A stretch of DNA of 64,000 nt from Deltaproteobacteria bacterium (GCA_006226595.1 SBGP01000088.1:62001-126000), one strand, 5' to 3'; positions 33,718 to 43,236 are shown, counted from the first letter of the stretch. Notes: generated from the letters alone by a model not told the origin. Numbers and translations: made by a program.

Positions 33718-34586
33718 CGGAGCTCCACGCGGGTGAGGGCACCGGCGGCGGAAGAGAGGATCACCTCGCGCGCATCGGTGAATGGGAGGACTTCGCGGTC
33801 GAACAGGCGGTGCAAGACCACCCCGTCCGCTTCGCTCGACCAGCGCATGGTCGCCTCCGTGGCGGCGCAGTCGCGGGCGTTGCCGGAGGCGTCGAGTACC
33901 AGGCATCGGCTGTCGGAGGCGTACACACCGACGTGTCGGGGGTCCCGGAGCAGGTCGCCGGCGCTGCCGAGCGCCTCGGTCTTCGTGATGTCGGTCGCCT
34001 GGCCAGAGAGTCGACCCTCGCTGCCGAAGGTCAGGCGCACCGCGTGGTGCACCGAGACCGTGCTCGACTGACCGCGACCGCTCGTGTGCAGGGGGGCGAG
34101 CAGCTCGGCGTGCCCGACCTGCGCGGGGACCCGCGGATCGTCGAAGGGCAGGGGAGACAGCTCGCTCAGGCCGTCCGGGGCGTCCTGATCCGCGAGCGTG
34201 AGGAAGAGATCCCCGGCGAGGAGCACCTCTCCGCGAAGCTCGCCGTCCACGAGGTCGGCAAGCTCCTGGCCCACGTCCGCGGATCCCGCCAGGACCAGGG
34301 CCTCGGAGGCGATGTCCTCGCCGAGGAAGAAGAACTGGGGCCCGTCCGCGTCCAGCCACACGAGCTCGCCGTCGAGGGGGCGAGCGGGCACGGACTCGCC
34401 GTCCACGTGCAGCACGAGCTCTTCGCCGGCGTACACGGACACGGGCATGATGCTCGTCCGGTCGGTGCCGTCGATCTCGACCGCGTGACCGGCCTCTCGT
34501 GCGGCGGCGCTGGTGAGCACGAGAGCGTCGCCACCGCCGGCATGGCAGCCGACGAGCAGGACCAGAGACAGGTGAATGCGGTGCAT
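33714..34586 (-). CDS. Hypothetical lipoprotein, first gene of the MNIO cassette
   Basis: 290 residues. Short signal peptide with lipobox LVGC; the mature chain begins CHAGGGD. It is beta-rich and acidic, with two further cysteines late in the chain (SRCLV and RDCAA, about 225-240). No family recognised. GGGAGGG lies eight bases before the ATG, the strongest ribosome site of the cassette, and its stop overlaps the start of Tat protein A (ATGA). Position suggests it works in the envelope with the two exported proteins, perhaps as receptor or anchor; this is inference. Confidence 0.7.
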   Translation of the reverse strand: MHRIHLSLVLLVGCHAGGGDALVLTSAAAREAGHAVEIDGTDRTSIMPVSVYAGEELVLHVDGESVPARPLDGELVWLDADGPQFFFLGEDIASEALVLAGSADVGQELADLVDGELRGEVLLAGDLFLTLADQDAPDGLSELSPLPFDDPRVPAQVGHAELLAPLHTSGRGQSSTVSVHHAVRLTFGSEGRLSGQATDITKTEALGSAGDLLRDPRHVGVYASDSRCLVLDASGNARDCAATEATMRWSSEADGVVLHRLFDREVLPFTDAREVILSSAAGALTRVELR

Positions 34587-34678
34587 GGAGCCCTCCCGGA
34601 GAGGTGCGACATGCGTGGCCTCTCTCGGTTCCGGTGGCTCAACGCGCGGGCGCGTTCACGCTTACACCCTGGAAGACG

Positions 34679-35442
34679 TCACAGCAGCAAGGTGCTGCGA
34701 ACCGCCTCGATCACGCCGTTCTCGGTGTGCGGGTTGGCCACCCGGACGACGTCGAGACCGACGGAGCGGGCGGTCGCGGCCGTGGAAGGGCCGATGGCGA
34801 TGGCGCGGGCCGGAGTGAGTCCAGCGCGACGACACGCGCGCTGGTAGCGACGCGCTGCCGAGCCCGAGAACAGCGTGACCAGGTCGACGTTGCCGATCTC
34901 GCGCAGGCGCTCGTGGGCGTCGGCGGGCGGGACGTTGCGGTACGCGACGATCTCGGTCAGGTCGGCGCCGGCGCGCTCGAGCGCCTCACGGGTGCCGCTC
35001 GCGACCATCTCGGGGCGGGGGTAGAGCACCCGCGCTCCCTCGAGGGAGCCGAGGGCACGGACGAGGTCCACCCCGGTGGCGCTGTCGGGCACGACATCGA
35101 CCGGAAGCCCTGCCTCTCGCGCGGCCTCGGCGGTGGCGGGGCCGACGCAGGCAAATCGCGGAGCACGCACGGGCTCTCGCCACACGCGCCCGACGGCGCG
35201 CGCCGACGTCGCACTGGTGAGGAGCACGATCTCGGCGGTGACCAGCGCCCTGCGCAGCTGAGCCGTGGATTCGGTCGCGAGCTCGCGCACGATGAGCGGC
35301 AGGTGCGGCGCCTCGAGACCCAGCGCCTCGAGGGCGTCGATCAGCGAGCCCGCGTCGCTCTCGGAGCGGGTGACGAGCACGCGGTGCACCCGGTCGGGGC
35401 GCGGTCCCTCGTCCTCGTCGGCGCGACGGGCGGGCTCTGCGC

Positions 35443-35446
<4 letters not shown>
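34679..35446 (-). CDS. hemD: Uroporphyrinogen-III synthase
   Basis: 255 residues. Fold of two alternating domains: HRVLVTRSESDAGSLIDALEALG at the start of domain 1, LLTSATSARAV, FACVGPATAEAAREAG, the domain-2 hinge and VDLVTLFSGSAARRY with AIGPSTAATARSVGLD near the end. HemD sequences are weakly conserved, but these turns are standard. It closes hydroxymethylbilane into uroporphyrinogen III, following HemC. Rather than following hemC, it is on the opposite strand 3.6 kb away, with the MNIO cassette between. Start overlaps the acyl-CoA dehydrogenase stop (ATGA). Confidence 0.88.
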
Positions 35447-36594
<1,148 letters not shown>

Positions 36595-36647
36595 GCTGGC
36601 TCCCGCAGAAGGGGACTCGCTTAACCAGCTGTCCTCTGAGGGGCAGT

Positions 36648-37523
36648 TCAGAAGCGCCCGGACACAGAAACCCGGCCTGGACCGGCACTGACTCGCGGTC
36701 CAGAGACGACGTGCACGGTGATCAGCCCCGCACCGGCGGCCGCACCCGCCCAGCCGGCCACGTTCAGCCCGGTGAGCGTGTTCCACGGCCCGGGGCTTTG
36801 GTAGTTCGCGTCGTCTCGCGTGGCGGCGAAGTAGCTGCCGAGCGCCATCGCCGTGCCGCCCGCCGCGAGCGTGCCACCGGCGACGAGCAGGACCGGGCTC
36901 CGCTTCGTCGAGCTTCGTTCCCGCGGAGTCTTCTCGGAGCGCTCGTCGACTTCGGGCTCGACCGGCGCGGGCTCGCTGGCCGCGGGCGGTGCGAAGGTCT
37001 CGGGCGGTGCGAGCCAATCGCTCGGGAACTCGCGGTCGATGACGAGGCGCGTCACGTAGCGCTCGCCTGCGAGCTGGAGGATGTGCGGCCCATCGAGGCG
37101 CGGAGGCGCCGTGTTCAGCGGCTTGCCATCGAGCAGGAAGCGCTCGCCCGGGGCGAGGGGCAGGCCGCGATAGCCCTCGTCCGGCGGCACCGGGAACTGC
37201 CGGATGTCCTCGTGGCCGTAGTCCCGCGCGATGTCCGGGTCGATCCCGAGGGCGGTGATCAGCGGCGCCCGCCAGTTCTCGCCGGTCGCATGCCGGAGGA
37301 TGGCGTAGCCGATGAGGTAGCGAGCCCAGGCCTCGGCGGGCACGGGCTCCTCCATGCACGGCAAGGATTCCTTCATGCGGACCCAGGTCTGGCCATGCGC
37401 CATCACGTCGTCGTGATCGAGGGCATCGTCGGCTTCTTCGACGAGCTGCACGAACTCCTCGGCGGTGAACGGGTCCGCACACCCCAGGGCGTGGGCCGCG
37501 GCGGTCAGCAACAGCGCGATCAT
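36648..37523 (-). CDS. Exported protein with PEGA-like segment and C-terminal membrane helices
   Basis: 291 residues. Signal peptide ending AAAHA. Residues about 20-110 are helical with two cysteines (LGCADP, LPCMEE). GERFLLDGKPLNTAPPRLDGPHILQLAGE (about 128-155; a PEGA-like 'x-x-dG-...-p..l..G.h.l.v' pattern) suggests a small surface beta-domain. After a Pro/Glu/Arg linker, SPVLLVAGGTLAAGGTAMALG and a second segment near residue 255-275 are membrane helices. Similar layouts occur in myxobacterial PEGA proteins of unknown role. Start overlaps the upstream lipoprotein stop. Confidence 0.65.
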   Translation of the reverse strand: MIALLLTAAAHALGCADPFTAEEFVQLVEEADDALDHDDVMAHGQTWVRMKESLPCMEEPVPAEAWARYLIGYAILRHATGENWRAPLITALGIDPDIARDYGHEDIRQFPVPPDEGYRGLPLAPGERFLLDGKPLNTAPPRLDGPHILQLAGERYVTRLVIDREFPSDWLAPPETFAPPAASEPAPVEPEVDERSEKTPRERSSTKRSPVLLVAGGTLAAGGTAMALGSYFAATRDDANYQSPGPWNTLTGLNVAGWAGAAAGAGLITVHVVSGPRVSAGPGRVSVSGRF

Positions 37524-38083
37524 CCGTCGGCTCCCTCGTCCTCGACGAGCGCGATGTCGTCGAGGAAGATCTCCGTCGCGTCCGCGCCGAGCTGGAACTC
37601 GATCCACGCGTCGTCGGCGAGCCCACCACCGGCGGTGCCAAAGGTCGGGTGCAGCGTCCACTCGGTGCCGACGAGGACCTCGGACTCGCTCCACGGCACG
37701 GTCGGCGAGCGCACGGCGACGGTCACCGAGGTCGGCGTGTCCGCGCGGGCCCAGAAGGTCACGGTGTAGTGGTCGCCCTCCTCGAGACCCAGCGAGGACG
37801 TGCGCAGTGACGAGAACCACGGGCCCTGCTTGAGCACGAGGCTCTCGGCGCCCAGGCCCTCGCTCATGGCGCTGAACACGGGCGCGCCGCTCTGCGGGGA
37901 CTCCACGTCCTCGCGCAGTCCCATCGACGTCCAGTCGTGCTCGTCACTGTCGTACCAGCAGGTGAGGGCGTCGAAGCTGCCGTCGCCGAGCAGGTTGCCG
38001 TCATCGGGGATCTCGCAGGCGTCCTCGAGCAACAAACAGCCCGGAAGCGCACACAAGGCAAGGATGGAGGAGGTTCGCAGCAT
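37520..38083 (-). CDS. Lipoprotein with carbohydrate-binding-module-like domain
   Basis: 187 residues. Lipobox LPGC in the signal peptide, followed by LLLEDACEIPDDGNLLGDGSFD. The mature part has the strand order of a jelly-roll CBM4/9-like module: GDGSFDALTCWYD, then HYTVTFWARADTPTSVTVAV and FQLGADATEIFLDDIALV. The closing DDIxLV is typical of that fold. It may bind glycans or simply be an envelope domain. The ATG has no Shine-Dalgarno; TATGGT lies six bases upstream. Overlaps the next gene (ATGA). Confidence 0.7.
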   Translation of the reverse strand: MLRTSSILALCALPGCLLLEDACEIPDDGNLLGDGSFDALTCWYDSDEHDWTSMGLREDVESPQSGAPVFSAMSEGLGAESLVLKQGPWFSSLRTSSLGLEEGDHYTVTFWARADTPTSVTVAVRSPTVPWSESEVLVGTEWTLHPTFGTAGGGLADDAWIEFQLGADATEIFLDDIALVEDEGADG

Positions 38084-38089
38084 GTGCGG

Positions 38090-38095
38090 ACCATA
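38090..38095 (-). promoter_or_regulatory. Candidate -10 box TATGGT, six bases from the start codon
   Basis: TATGGT on the minus strand, six bases, then the ATG at 38083 with no ribosome-binding site. Fits a leaderless transcript. Confidence 0.4.
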
Positions 38096-38118
38096 GCCCG
38101 CAGGTCCGCGAGACGTCC

Positions 38119-38154
38119 TGCGTTACGTCCCTCTTTGCCTTGCGTTACCTCCCT
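38119..38154. promoter_or_regulatory. Direct repeat with 22-bp period between divergent genes
   Basis: TGCGTTACGTCCCT (38119-38132) and TGCGTTACCTCCCT (38141-38154) match at 13 of 14 positions. The 22-bp period equals about two helical turns, so two protomers could bind the same DNA face. The pair lies between the lipoprotein gene and polA and could control either. Confidence 0.45.
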
Positions 38155-38170
38155 GGACCGCGGAGGTCCC

Positions 38171-40807
38171 TTGCCGAAGAAGCTCTTCCTCATCGATGGC
38201 AGCAACCATGCGTTTCGCGTGCAGTTCGCGCTGCCGCCGATGAACGCCGCCGATGGGTTCCCGACCCGCGCGCTGTACGGATTCACGACGTTGTTCGCGA
38301 AGATCCTGCGCGTGCACCAGCCCGACTACCTCGCGGTCTCTTTCGACAAGGGCAAGAACTTCCGGCACGACATGTTCCCGGACTACAAGGGCCACCGCCC
38401 TGACATGCCGGAGGACCTGCGCGCGCAGTGGCCGCACTTCCCCGAGCTCGTCGAGGGCTTCGGTTACCCGTGCATCATGGTCGACGGCTACGAGGCCGAC
38501 GACGTGCTCGGCACGATGGCCGCGCGCTTTGCAAGCGACGACGTGCGCGTGTACCTGGTCACCGGCGACAAGGACTTCGGTCAGCTGGTCAACGACAACG
38601 TGCGCATCCTCGACCTGATGAAGGACGAGGAGATCGATGCCTCCGGCGTCGAGGAGAAGTGGGGCGTCGGGCCGGACCGCGTCATCGACATCCTCGGGCT
38701 CGCCGGCGACTCGTCGGACAACATCCCCGGCGTGCCCGGCATCGGCGCGAAGACCGCGGCCAAGTACCTGCAGAAGTACGGCACCCTCGAGGACGTGCTC
38801 GCGAACTGGAAGGACATTGGCGGCAAGCGAGGAACCGCGATCGACGAGCACGCGGCGGACGCGCGCCTGTCCAAGGAACTCGCGACCATCGCGCTCGATG
38901 CGCCGGTGGGCGTGGAGCTCGAGGATCTCGCGCCGAAGGGCCTGCAGATCGACACGCTGCGCGAGCTGTTCGAGAAGTGGGACTTCGGAAAGGTCGCGCA
39001 GCGCCTGCTTCCCGACGAGCCGCAGGTCGACACCAGTGCGTACCGCGTGCCGACCACCGAGGACGAGCTGAACGAGGTCGTCGCCGCCGTGCGCGCGGCG
39101 GGTCGCTGTGGCTTCGCCCTCGAGACCTCGTCGAGCGATCCGCTCACCGCCGACATCCTCGGTGTCGCGCTCGCCTGGGGCCCGGCCGATGCGGTGTACG
39201 TGCCCTTCGACAACGGGCAGGTCGGCTACGATCGCGCAGGCGCCAAGCGCATCCTCGGACCGCTGCTCGCGGACCCGAGCGTGCCCAAGATCGGCCACGA
39301 CACCAAGGTCGCGTACAAGGTCGGCATGCGCCGCGGCCTGCCCGTGAACGGCGTGATCAGCGACACACAGCTGCTCGACTACATCCTCGCGGCCCACGAG
39401 CGCGGGCACTCGCTGTCCGACATGGCGACCCGCTACCTGTCGTACACGATGAGCGCCTACGCGGGTGCGGCGGTGACTGGCGGGCTGTTCGACATCGTCG
39501 GACTCGACGAGCTCGCCCGCAACGCCGAGTACGCCCACATCCCGCTCCTGCTGCACGACAAGCTGATGAAGCGCATGGACGAGGGCCAGGACAGCGTCTA
39601 CGAGACGATCGAGATGCCGCTGGTTCCCGTGCTCGCCGACATGGAGCGCGAGGGCATCGGCCTCGACCTCGAGCGCTTCGCGGCGTTGCGCACCGAGCTC
39701 ACCGAGCGTGTCGCCGTACTCGAGAAGCAGTGTCACGAGGCCGCGGGTCGCGAGTTCAACGTCGGTTCCGTGAAGGACCTCCGCGAGATCCTCTTCGACG
39801 AGCTCGAGCTTCCTCCCCAGAAGAAGACGAAGAGCGGCTGGTCGACGGACTCTTCGGTGCTCGAGAAGCTCCAGGACATGCACCCGCTGCCCGGCGCCAT
39901 CCTCGCGTGGCGAAGCCTGTCCAAGCTCCTGTCGACCTACGTCGAGAAGCTTCCGGACTACGTGGCCGACGACGGGCGCGTGCACACGACCTTCCACCAG
40001 GCGGTCGCCGCGACCGGGCGACTGTCCTCGGCGGACCCGAACCTCCAGAACATCCCGGTGCGCACCGAGGAGGGACGTCGCATTCGCGCCGCCTTCGTGC
40101 CCGCACCGGGCAAGGTGTTCCTGTCCTGCGACTACTCGCAGATCGAGCTGCGCATCCTCGCGCACATCTGCGGGGAGGGGACCCTGGTCGAGTCGTTCTC
40201 GAACGGCGAGGACATCCACCGTCGGACCGCGAGCGAGATCTTCGGCGTGCCACAGGAGGAGATCACCAGCGACCAGCGCACCGCGGCGAAGGCCATCAAC
40301 TTTGGCCTGATCTACGGCATGAGCGCGTTCCGTCTCGCGGGTGACCTCGCGATTCCGCGGGACGAGGCGAAGTCGTACATGGACACGTACTTTGCCCGTC
40401 TCCCCAAGGTGCAGGCGTTCATCGAGGAGACCAAGCAGGCCGTCCGCAAGAAGGGCCATGTGGACACGCTGTTCGGGCGGCGCCGCATCATCCCGAACAT
40501 CCACTCCAAGAACTACGCCGAGCGCATGGCCGCCGAGCGCGAAGCCGTGAACATGCGCGTGCAGGGAACGGCTGCCGACCTGATCAAGATCGCGATGATC
40601 CGCGTGCACGCCGCGCTGCTGCGAGAGGGCCTCTCGGCGCGTATCCTGCTACAAGTCCACGACGAGCTGCTGCTCGAGGTGCCGACCGACGAGGTCGACC
40701 GGGTCACCGACCTGGTCCGTTCCGAGATGGAAGGCGTCGCGGAGTTTGCGGTTCCGCTTCACGTCAACACCGCCGTCGGCGACAACTGGAACGATGCCCA
40801 TGGCTGA
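38171..40807 (+). CDS. polA: DNA polymerase I (3'-5' exonuclease site apparently inactive)
   Basis: 878 residues. N-terminal 5'-3' exonuclease (FLIDGSNHAFRVQFALP, SFDKGKNFRHDMFPDYKGHR, VDGYEADDVLGTMA, GDKDFGQLV, GDSSDNIPGVPGIGAKTA). A central 3'-5' exonuclease fold has FALETSSSD where active enzymes have FxxDTET, and KIGHDTKVAYKV lacks the usual aspartate, so proofreading is probably lost. C-terminal polymerase: DYSQIELRILAHI (motif A), RRTASEIFG then AAKAINFGLIYGMSAF (motif B), and QVHDELLLEV (motif C). TTG start preceded by GGAGG; the site lies in a GGACC/GGTCC hairpin (38155-38169). The stop overlaps the sigma factor gene by eight bases. Confidence 0.96.
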   Translation: MPKKLFLIDGSNHAFRVQFALPPMNAADGFPTRALYGFTTLFAKILRVHQPDYLAVSFDKGKNFRHDMFPDYKGHRPDMPEDLRAQWPHFPELVEGFGYPCIMVDGYEADDVLGTMAARFASDDVRVYLVTGDKDFGQLVNDNVRILDLMKDEEIDASGVEEKWGVGPDRVIDILGLAGDSSDNIPGVPGIGAKTAAKYLQKYGTLEDVLANWKDIGGKRGTAIDEHAADARLSKELATIALDAPVGVELEDLAPKGLQIDTLRELFEKWDFGKVAQRLLPDEPQVDTSAYRVPTTEDELNEVVAAVRAAGRCGFALETSSSDPLTADILGVALAWGPADAVYVPFDNGQVGYDRAGAKRILGPLLADPSVPKIGHDTKVAYKVGMRRGLPVNGVISDTQLLDYILAAHERGHSLSDMATRYLSYTMSAYAGAAVTGGLFDIVGLDELARNAEYAHIPLLLHDKLMKRMDEGQDSVYETIEMPLVPVLADMEREGIGLDLERFAALRTELTERVAVLEKQCHEAAGREFNVGSVKDLREILFDELELPPQKKTKSGWSTDSSVLEKLQDMHPLPGAILAWRSLSKLLSTYVEKLPDYVADDGRVHTTFHQAVAATGRLSSADPNLQNIPVRTEEGRRIRAAFVPAPGKVFLSCDYSQIELRILAHICGEGTLVESFSNGEDIHRRTASEIFGVPQEEITSDQRTAAKAINFGLIYGMSAFRLAGDLAIPRDEAKSYMDTYFARLPKVQAFIEETKQAVRKKGHVDTLFGRRRIIPNIHSKNYAERMAAEREAVNMRVQGTAADLIKIAMIRVHAALLREGLSARILLQVHDELLLEVPTDEVDRVTDLVRSEMEGVAEFAVPLHVNTAVGDNWNDAHG

Positions 40808-41405
40808 TGCGCCCCAGGCCACCGTCCGCAACGACGATCGACTCGAAGACGCCGAGATGGTCCTCGCCGTCCGCGAGGGCGACACCACCGCCTTCCGCGG
40901 GCTGGTCGAGAAGTACCAGGGCCGCGTCTACTCGATGCTCTACGGCATGCTCCGCAACCGCGAAGACGCCCGAGACATCACGCAGGACGCGTTCGTCAAG
41001 GCCTTCCACAACCTCGACTCCTTCCGGCTCGAGTCCAGCTTCTACACGTGGCTGTACCGCATCGCGATGAACCTCGCGATCGACCTCGTCCGCAAGCGCA
41101 AGCGTCGCCAGACCTCGTCCTACGAGGAGGAGATCGCGACCCGCGACGGGGATGGCGAGATCGCCGAGGTCCACCACGAGGACGGGCCGTCGCGCACCCT
41201 GCAGCGCAAGCGCCTGTACAAGCGGATCATGGATGCGGTGGACACGCTGCCCGACGACCAGAAGCAGGCCATCCTGCTCCGCGAGCTCGAGGGGCTGTCC
41301 TACAAGGAGATCGCCGACATCATGGGCATCCCCGAGGGGACCGTCATGTCGCGGCTGTTCTACGCCCGAAAGAAGCTCCAGAAGCTGCTCGCCGACGAGC
41401 GCTGA
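40800..41405 (+). CDS. ECF-type RNA polymerase sigma factor (RpoE-like, SigW/RpoE group)
   Basis: 201 residues. Region 2: FRGLVEKYQGRVYSMLYGM, then NREDARDITQDAFVKAFHNL and FYTWLYRIAMNLAIDLVRKRKR. Region 4: AVDTLPDDQKQAILLRELEGLSYKEIADIMGIPEGTVMSRLFYARKKL. Regions 1.1 and 3 are absent, as in ECF sigmas. The ATG at 40800 overlaps the polA stop; an in-frame ATG six bases earlier is equally possible. Followed by an unusual repeat-containing membrane protein in the place where anti-sigma factors are normally found. Confidence 0.95.
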   Translation: MADAPQATVRNDDRLEDAEMVLAVREGDTTAFRGLVEKYQGRVYSMLYGMLRNREDARDITQDAFVKAFHNLDSFRLESSFYTWLYRIAMNLAIDLVRKRKRRQTSSYEEEIATRDGDGEIAEVHHEDGPSRTLQRKRLYKRIMDAVDTLPDDQKQAILLRELEGLSYKEIADIMGIPEGTVMSRLFYARKKLQKLLADER

Positions 41406-41413
41406 TTTTCTTT

Positions 41414-41440
41414 GAATACCCGACGGACGTCTGCGTCTGT
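41414..41440 (+). promoter_or_regulatory. Possible ECF-type promoter before the repeat-protein gene
   Basis: GAATAC (41414-41419) and GTCTGT (41435-41440) are spaced by 15 bases in the 64-bp gap after the sigma factor gene. Elements of the GAA(c/t)..-GTC type are used by RpoE-like sigmas, so the sigma factor could drive its neighbours here. Only the one match supports it. Confidence 0.25.
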
Positions 41441-41469
41441 CACTGCGAACCCAACGCCCCCCGGACCCC

Positions 41470-42762
41470 ATGGCCGACCACCTCCGAGAGCTGCTCCTCC
41501 AGATTCGCGACGGCATGGCCGATGCGAGCGCGGTGAACAGCGCCCGAGACCTGCTTGCGCACGACGAGCGGCTTCCCGCCGACCTGCGCGGCGAGGTACT
41601 CCAGGGCTCGGGTGACGAGCTCGAGCTCGAGGCGGCTGGGCTGCTCGGGCTGCTCGGTGAGCCGCTCGATGGCCTCTCCGAGGCGCTGGCCTTCGAGGCC
41701 GGCGACTTCGACGTCTCCGCGGACGTGCTCGCCGCGATCGGCGCGCCACAGCCGGAAGTCGGTGAGGCCCTGTTCCACGAGGCCGGCATTGCCGAGCTCG
41801 CGGCCGCGGTCACGCATCGCGTCGGCGGCGAGGTCGAGCCGGTGGCCGAGGCCGTGTCGTACGAGGCGGGTCGCGCCGAGTTCTCCGCGGCGGTGACGCA
41901 CGCGCTGGGCGGCGAGGTCGAGCCGGTGGCCGAGGCGGTCTCCCACGAGGCGGGTCGCATCGAGCTCTCCGCGGCGGTGACGCACGCGGTGGGCGGCGAG
42001 GTCGAGCCGGTGGCCGAGGCGGTCGCCCACGAGGCGGGTCGCATCGAGCTCTCCGCGGCGGTGACGCACGCGGTGGGCGGCGAGGTCGAGCCGGTGGCCG
42101 AGGCGGTCTCTCACGAGGCCGGCCGCATCGAGCTCTCCGCGGCGGTTGCCCACGCGATCGGCGCTCCGGTGTTCCCGGTGGCCGAGGCGCTCGCCTTCGA
42201 CGCGGGCCGGGTCGAGGTTGCGGCCGCGGTCGCTCACGCGATCGGCGCGCCCATGTTCCCGGTCGCCGAGGCGGTTCGCGCCGAGGCGGGTGCCGTGGAC
42301 GTGTGGGCCGCGGTGGCCGAGGCCATCGGTGCCGAACAGCTCGAGCTGGCGGCCGCCGTGCGCGACGAGGCGGGTACCATCGACATCGCCGATGCGGTGA
42401 TGGCCGAGGTCGCTCCGCGCCAGGTGCGCCCGCACACCACTTCGCAGGGGGCACCGGCTCCCGCTCCGCAGCCGCTCATGCAGGAGGCTACGGTCTCCGC
42501 GCCCAAGCCTACGCCGCAGGCCGCGAACAACAGCTGGGGATGGTCGGGCCTCGTGCTCGCCGCCGCCGCGCTGTTCGCGGTGCTCGTCGGCAACCTTCCG
42601 TGGACTGCCACAACGCCCGAGCCCGAGCTGGTCTTTGCCTCTGCAGGCGAGATCCAGATCGACGCTTTGGAGTACGGTGAAGAGACCATGGTGCACGTCG
42701 TTCAGGGCGAGGCCGAACAGGCTCCGCTGATTATCTGGGTCGACGAGGAGGCCGTGCTGTGA
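41470..42762 (+). CDS. Membrane protein with nine 28-residue repeats, candidate anti-sigma factor
   Basis: 430 residues. Residues 1-63 are helical, without a zinc-finger anti-sigma motif. Nine consecutive 28-residue units cover 64-315, with consensus (G/A)EVEPVAEAVxHEAG + RIELSAAVTHAxG; units 3-6 are nearly identical, the outer ones diverged. A Pro/Thr/Gln linker (316-355) leads to one transmembrane helix (about 358-378) and a 50-residue periplasmic tail. The repeats would then lie in the cytoplasm. No known family recognised. Position after the sigma factor and before an exported protein gene (GTGA overlap) makes it a candidate anti-sigma factor or sensor; no direct evidence. Confidence 0.75.
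   Translation: MADHLRELLLQIRDGMADASAVNSARDLLAHDERLPADLRGEVLQGSGDELELEAAGLLGLLGEPLDGLSEALAFEAGDFDVSADVLAAIGAPQPEVGEALFHEAGIAELAAAVTHRVGGEVEPVAEAVSYEAGRAEFSAAVTHALGGEVEPVAEAVSHEAGRIELSAAVTHAVGGEVEPVAEAVAHEAGRIELSAAVTHAVGGEVEPVAEAVSHEAGRIELSAAVAHAIGAPVFPVAEALAFDAGRVEVAAAVAHAIGAPMFPVAEAVRAEAGAVDVWAAVAEAIGAEQLELAAAVRDEAGTIDIADAVMAEVAPRQVRPHTTSQGAPAPAPQPLMQEATVSAPKPTPQAANNSWGWSGLVLAAAALFAVLVGNLPWTATTPEPELVFASAGEIQIDALEYGEETMVHVVQGEAEQAPLIIWVDEEAVL
41659..42414 (+). repeat. Nine 84-bp tandem repeats inside the membrane protein gene
   Basis: Each 84-bp unit encodes 28 residues. The central units (about 41827-42162, encoding residues 120-231) are close to identical in DNA, including silent positions, which points to recent expansion or gene conversion. 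Outer units keep the pattern only at protein level. Confidence 0.9.
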
Positions 42763-43235
42763 TCAACCGCATCGTCAAGCCCCTGATTCTCGGAGCCGCG
42801 CTCTCGTTCGGCATGGCCGCCCCTGCGCTCGCGCAGCAGCCGCCGCGACCGGGCGCCGAGGTCGCGCAGACGGTCACCGTGGACGTGCAGGTCGTGCATG
42901 CGACCAACGCACACAGCCGGGTGGACAGCTCGCTTCGCTCCGTCGAGAAGCACCTGCGCTTCCTGAACTACACGGGCTTCTCGCGGCTCGACAGCCAGGC
43001 CACGCGCCTGTCGCCCGGCGAGAAGGCGGTGGTGCCCGTGGTCGGTGGCCGCGAGATGCACGTGACCCTCGTCTCGGTCGATTCCTCGGCGGCGAAGCTG
43101 CGTGTGCAGCTGTTCACCGGCAGCAGCAAGAAGCTCGACACCACGGTCAGTATCCACCGGAACCGCTCGTTCATCGTCGGCGGCCCGAAGCACGATGATG
43201 GCGTGCTCGTGTTCCCGCTCACGGCTTCGTACTAG
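42759..43235 (+). CDS. Exported hypothetical protein, third gene of the sigma-factor operon
   Basis: 158 residues. Signal peptide ending APALA, mature chain begins QQPPRPG. It is a small beta-rich domain with repeated strands TVTVDVQVVHATNAH, KAVVPVVGGREMHVTLVSVD, AKLRVQLFTGSSKKLDTTVSI, and a final GVLVFPLTA. No family recognised. GTG start overlaps the repeat protein's stop (GTGA). In an operon with a sigma factor and a membrane protein, it may report on the periplasm to the membrane protein (inference). Confidence 0.7.
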   Translation: MINRIVKPLILGAALSFGMAAPALAQQPPRPGAEVAQTVTVDVQVVHATNAHSRVDSSLRSVEKHLRFLNYTGFSRLDSQATRLSPGEKAVVPVVGGREMHVTLVSVDSSAAKLRVQLFTGSSKKLDTTVSIHRNRSFIVGGPKHDDGVLVFPLTASY

Positions 43236-43236
43236 G

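Noticed and set aside
38123-40609. 828-codon minus-strand frame opposite polA
   Set aside because: polA has all polymerase motifs. The minus frame is an Arg/His/Val-rich mirror without domain pattern.
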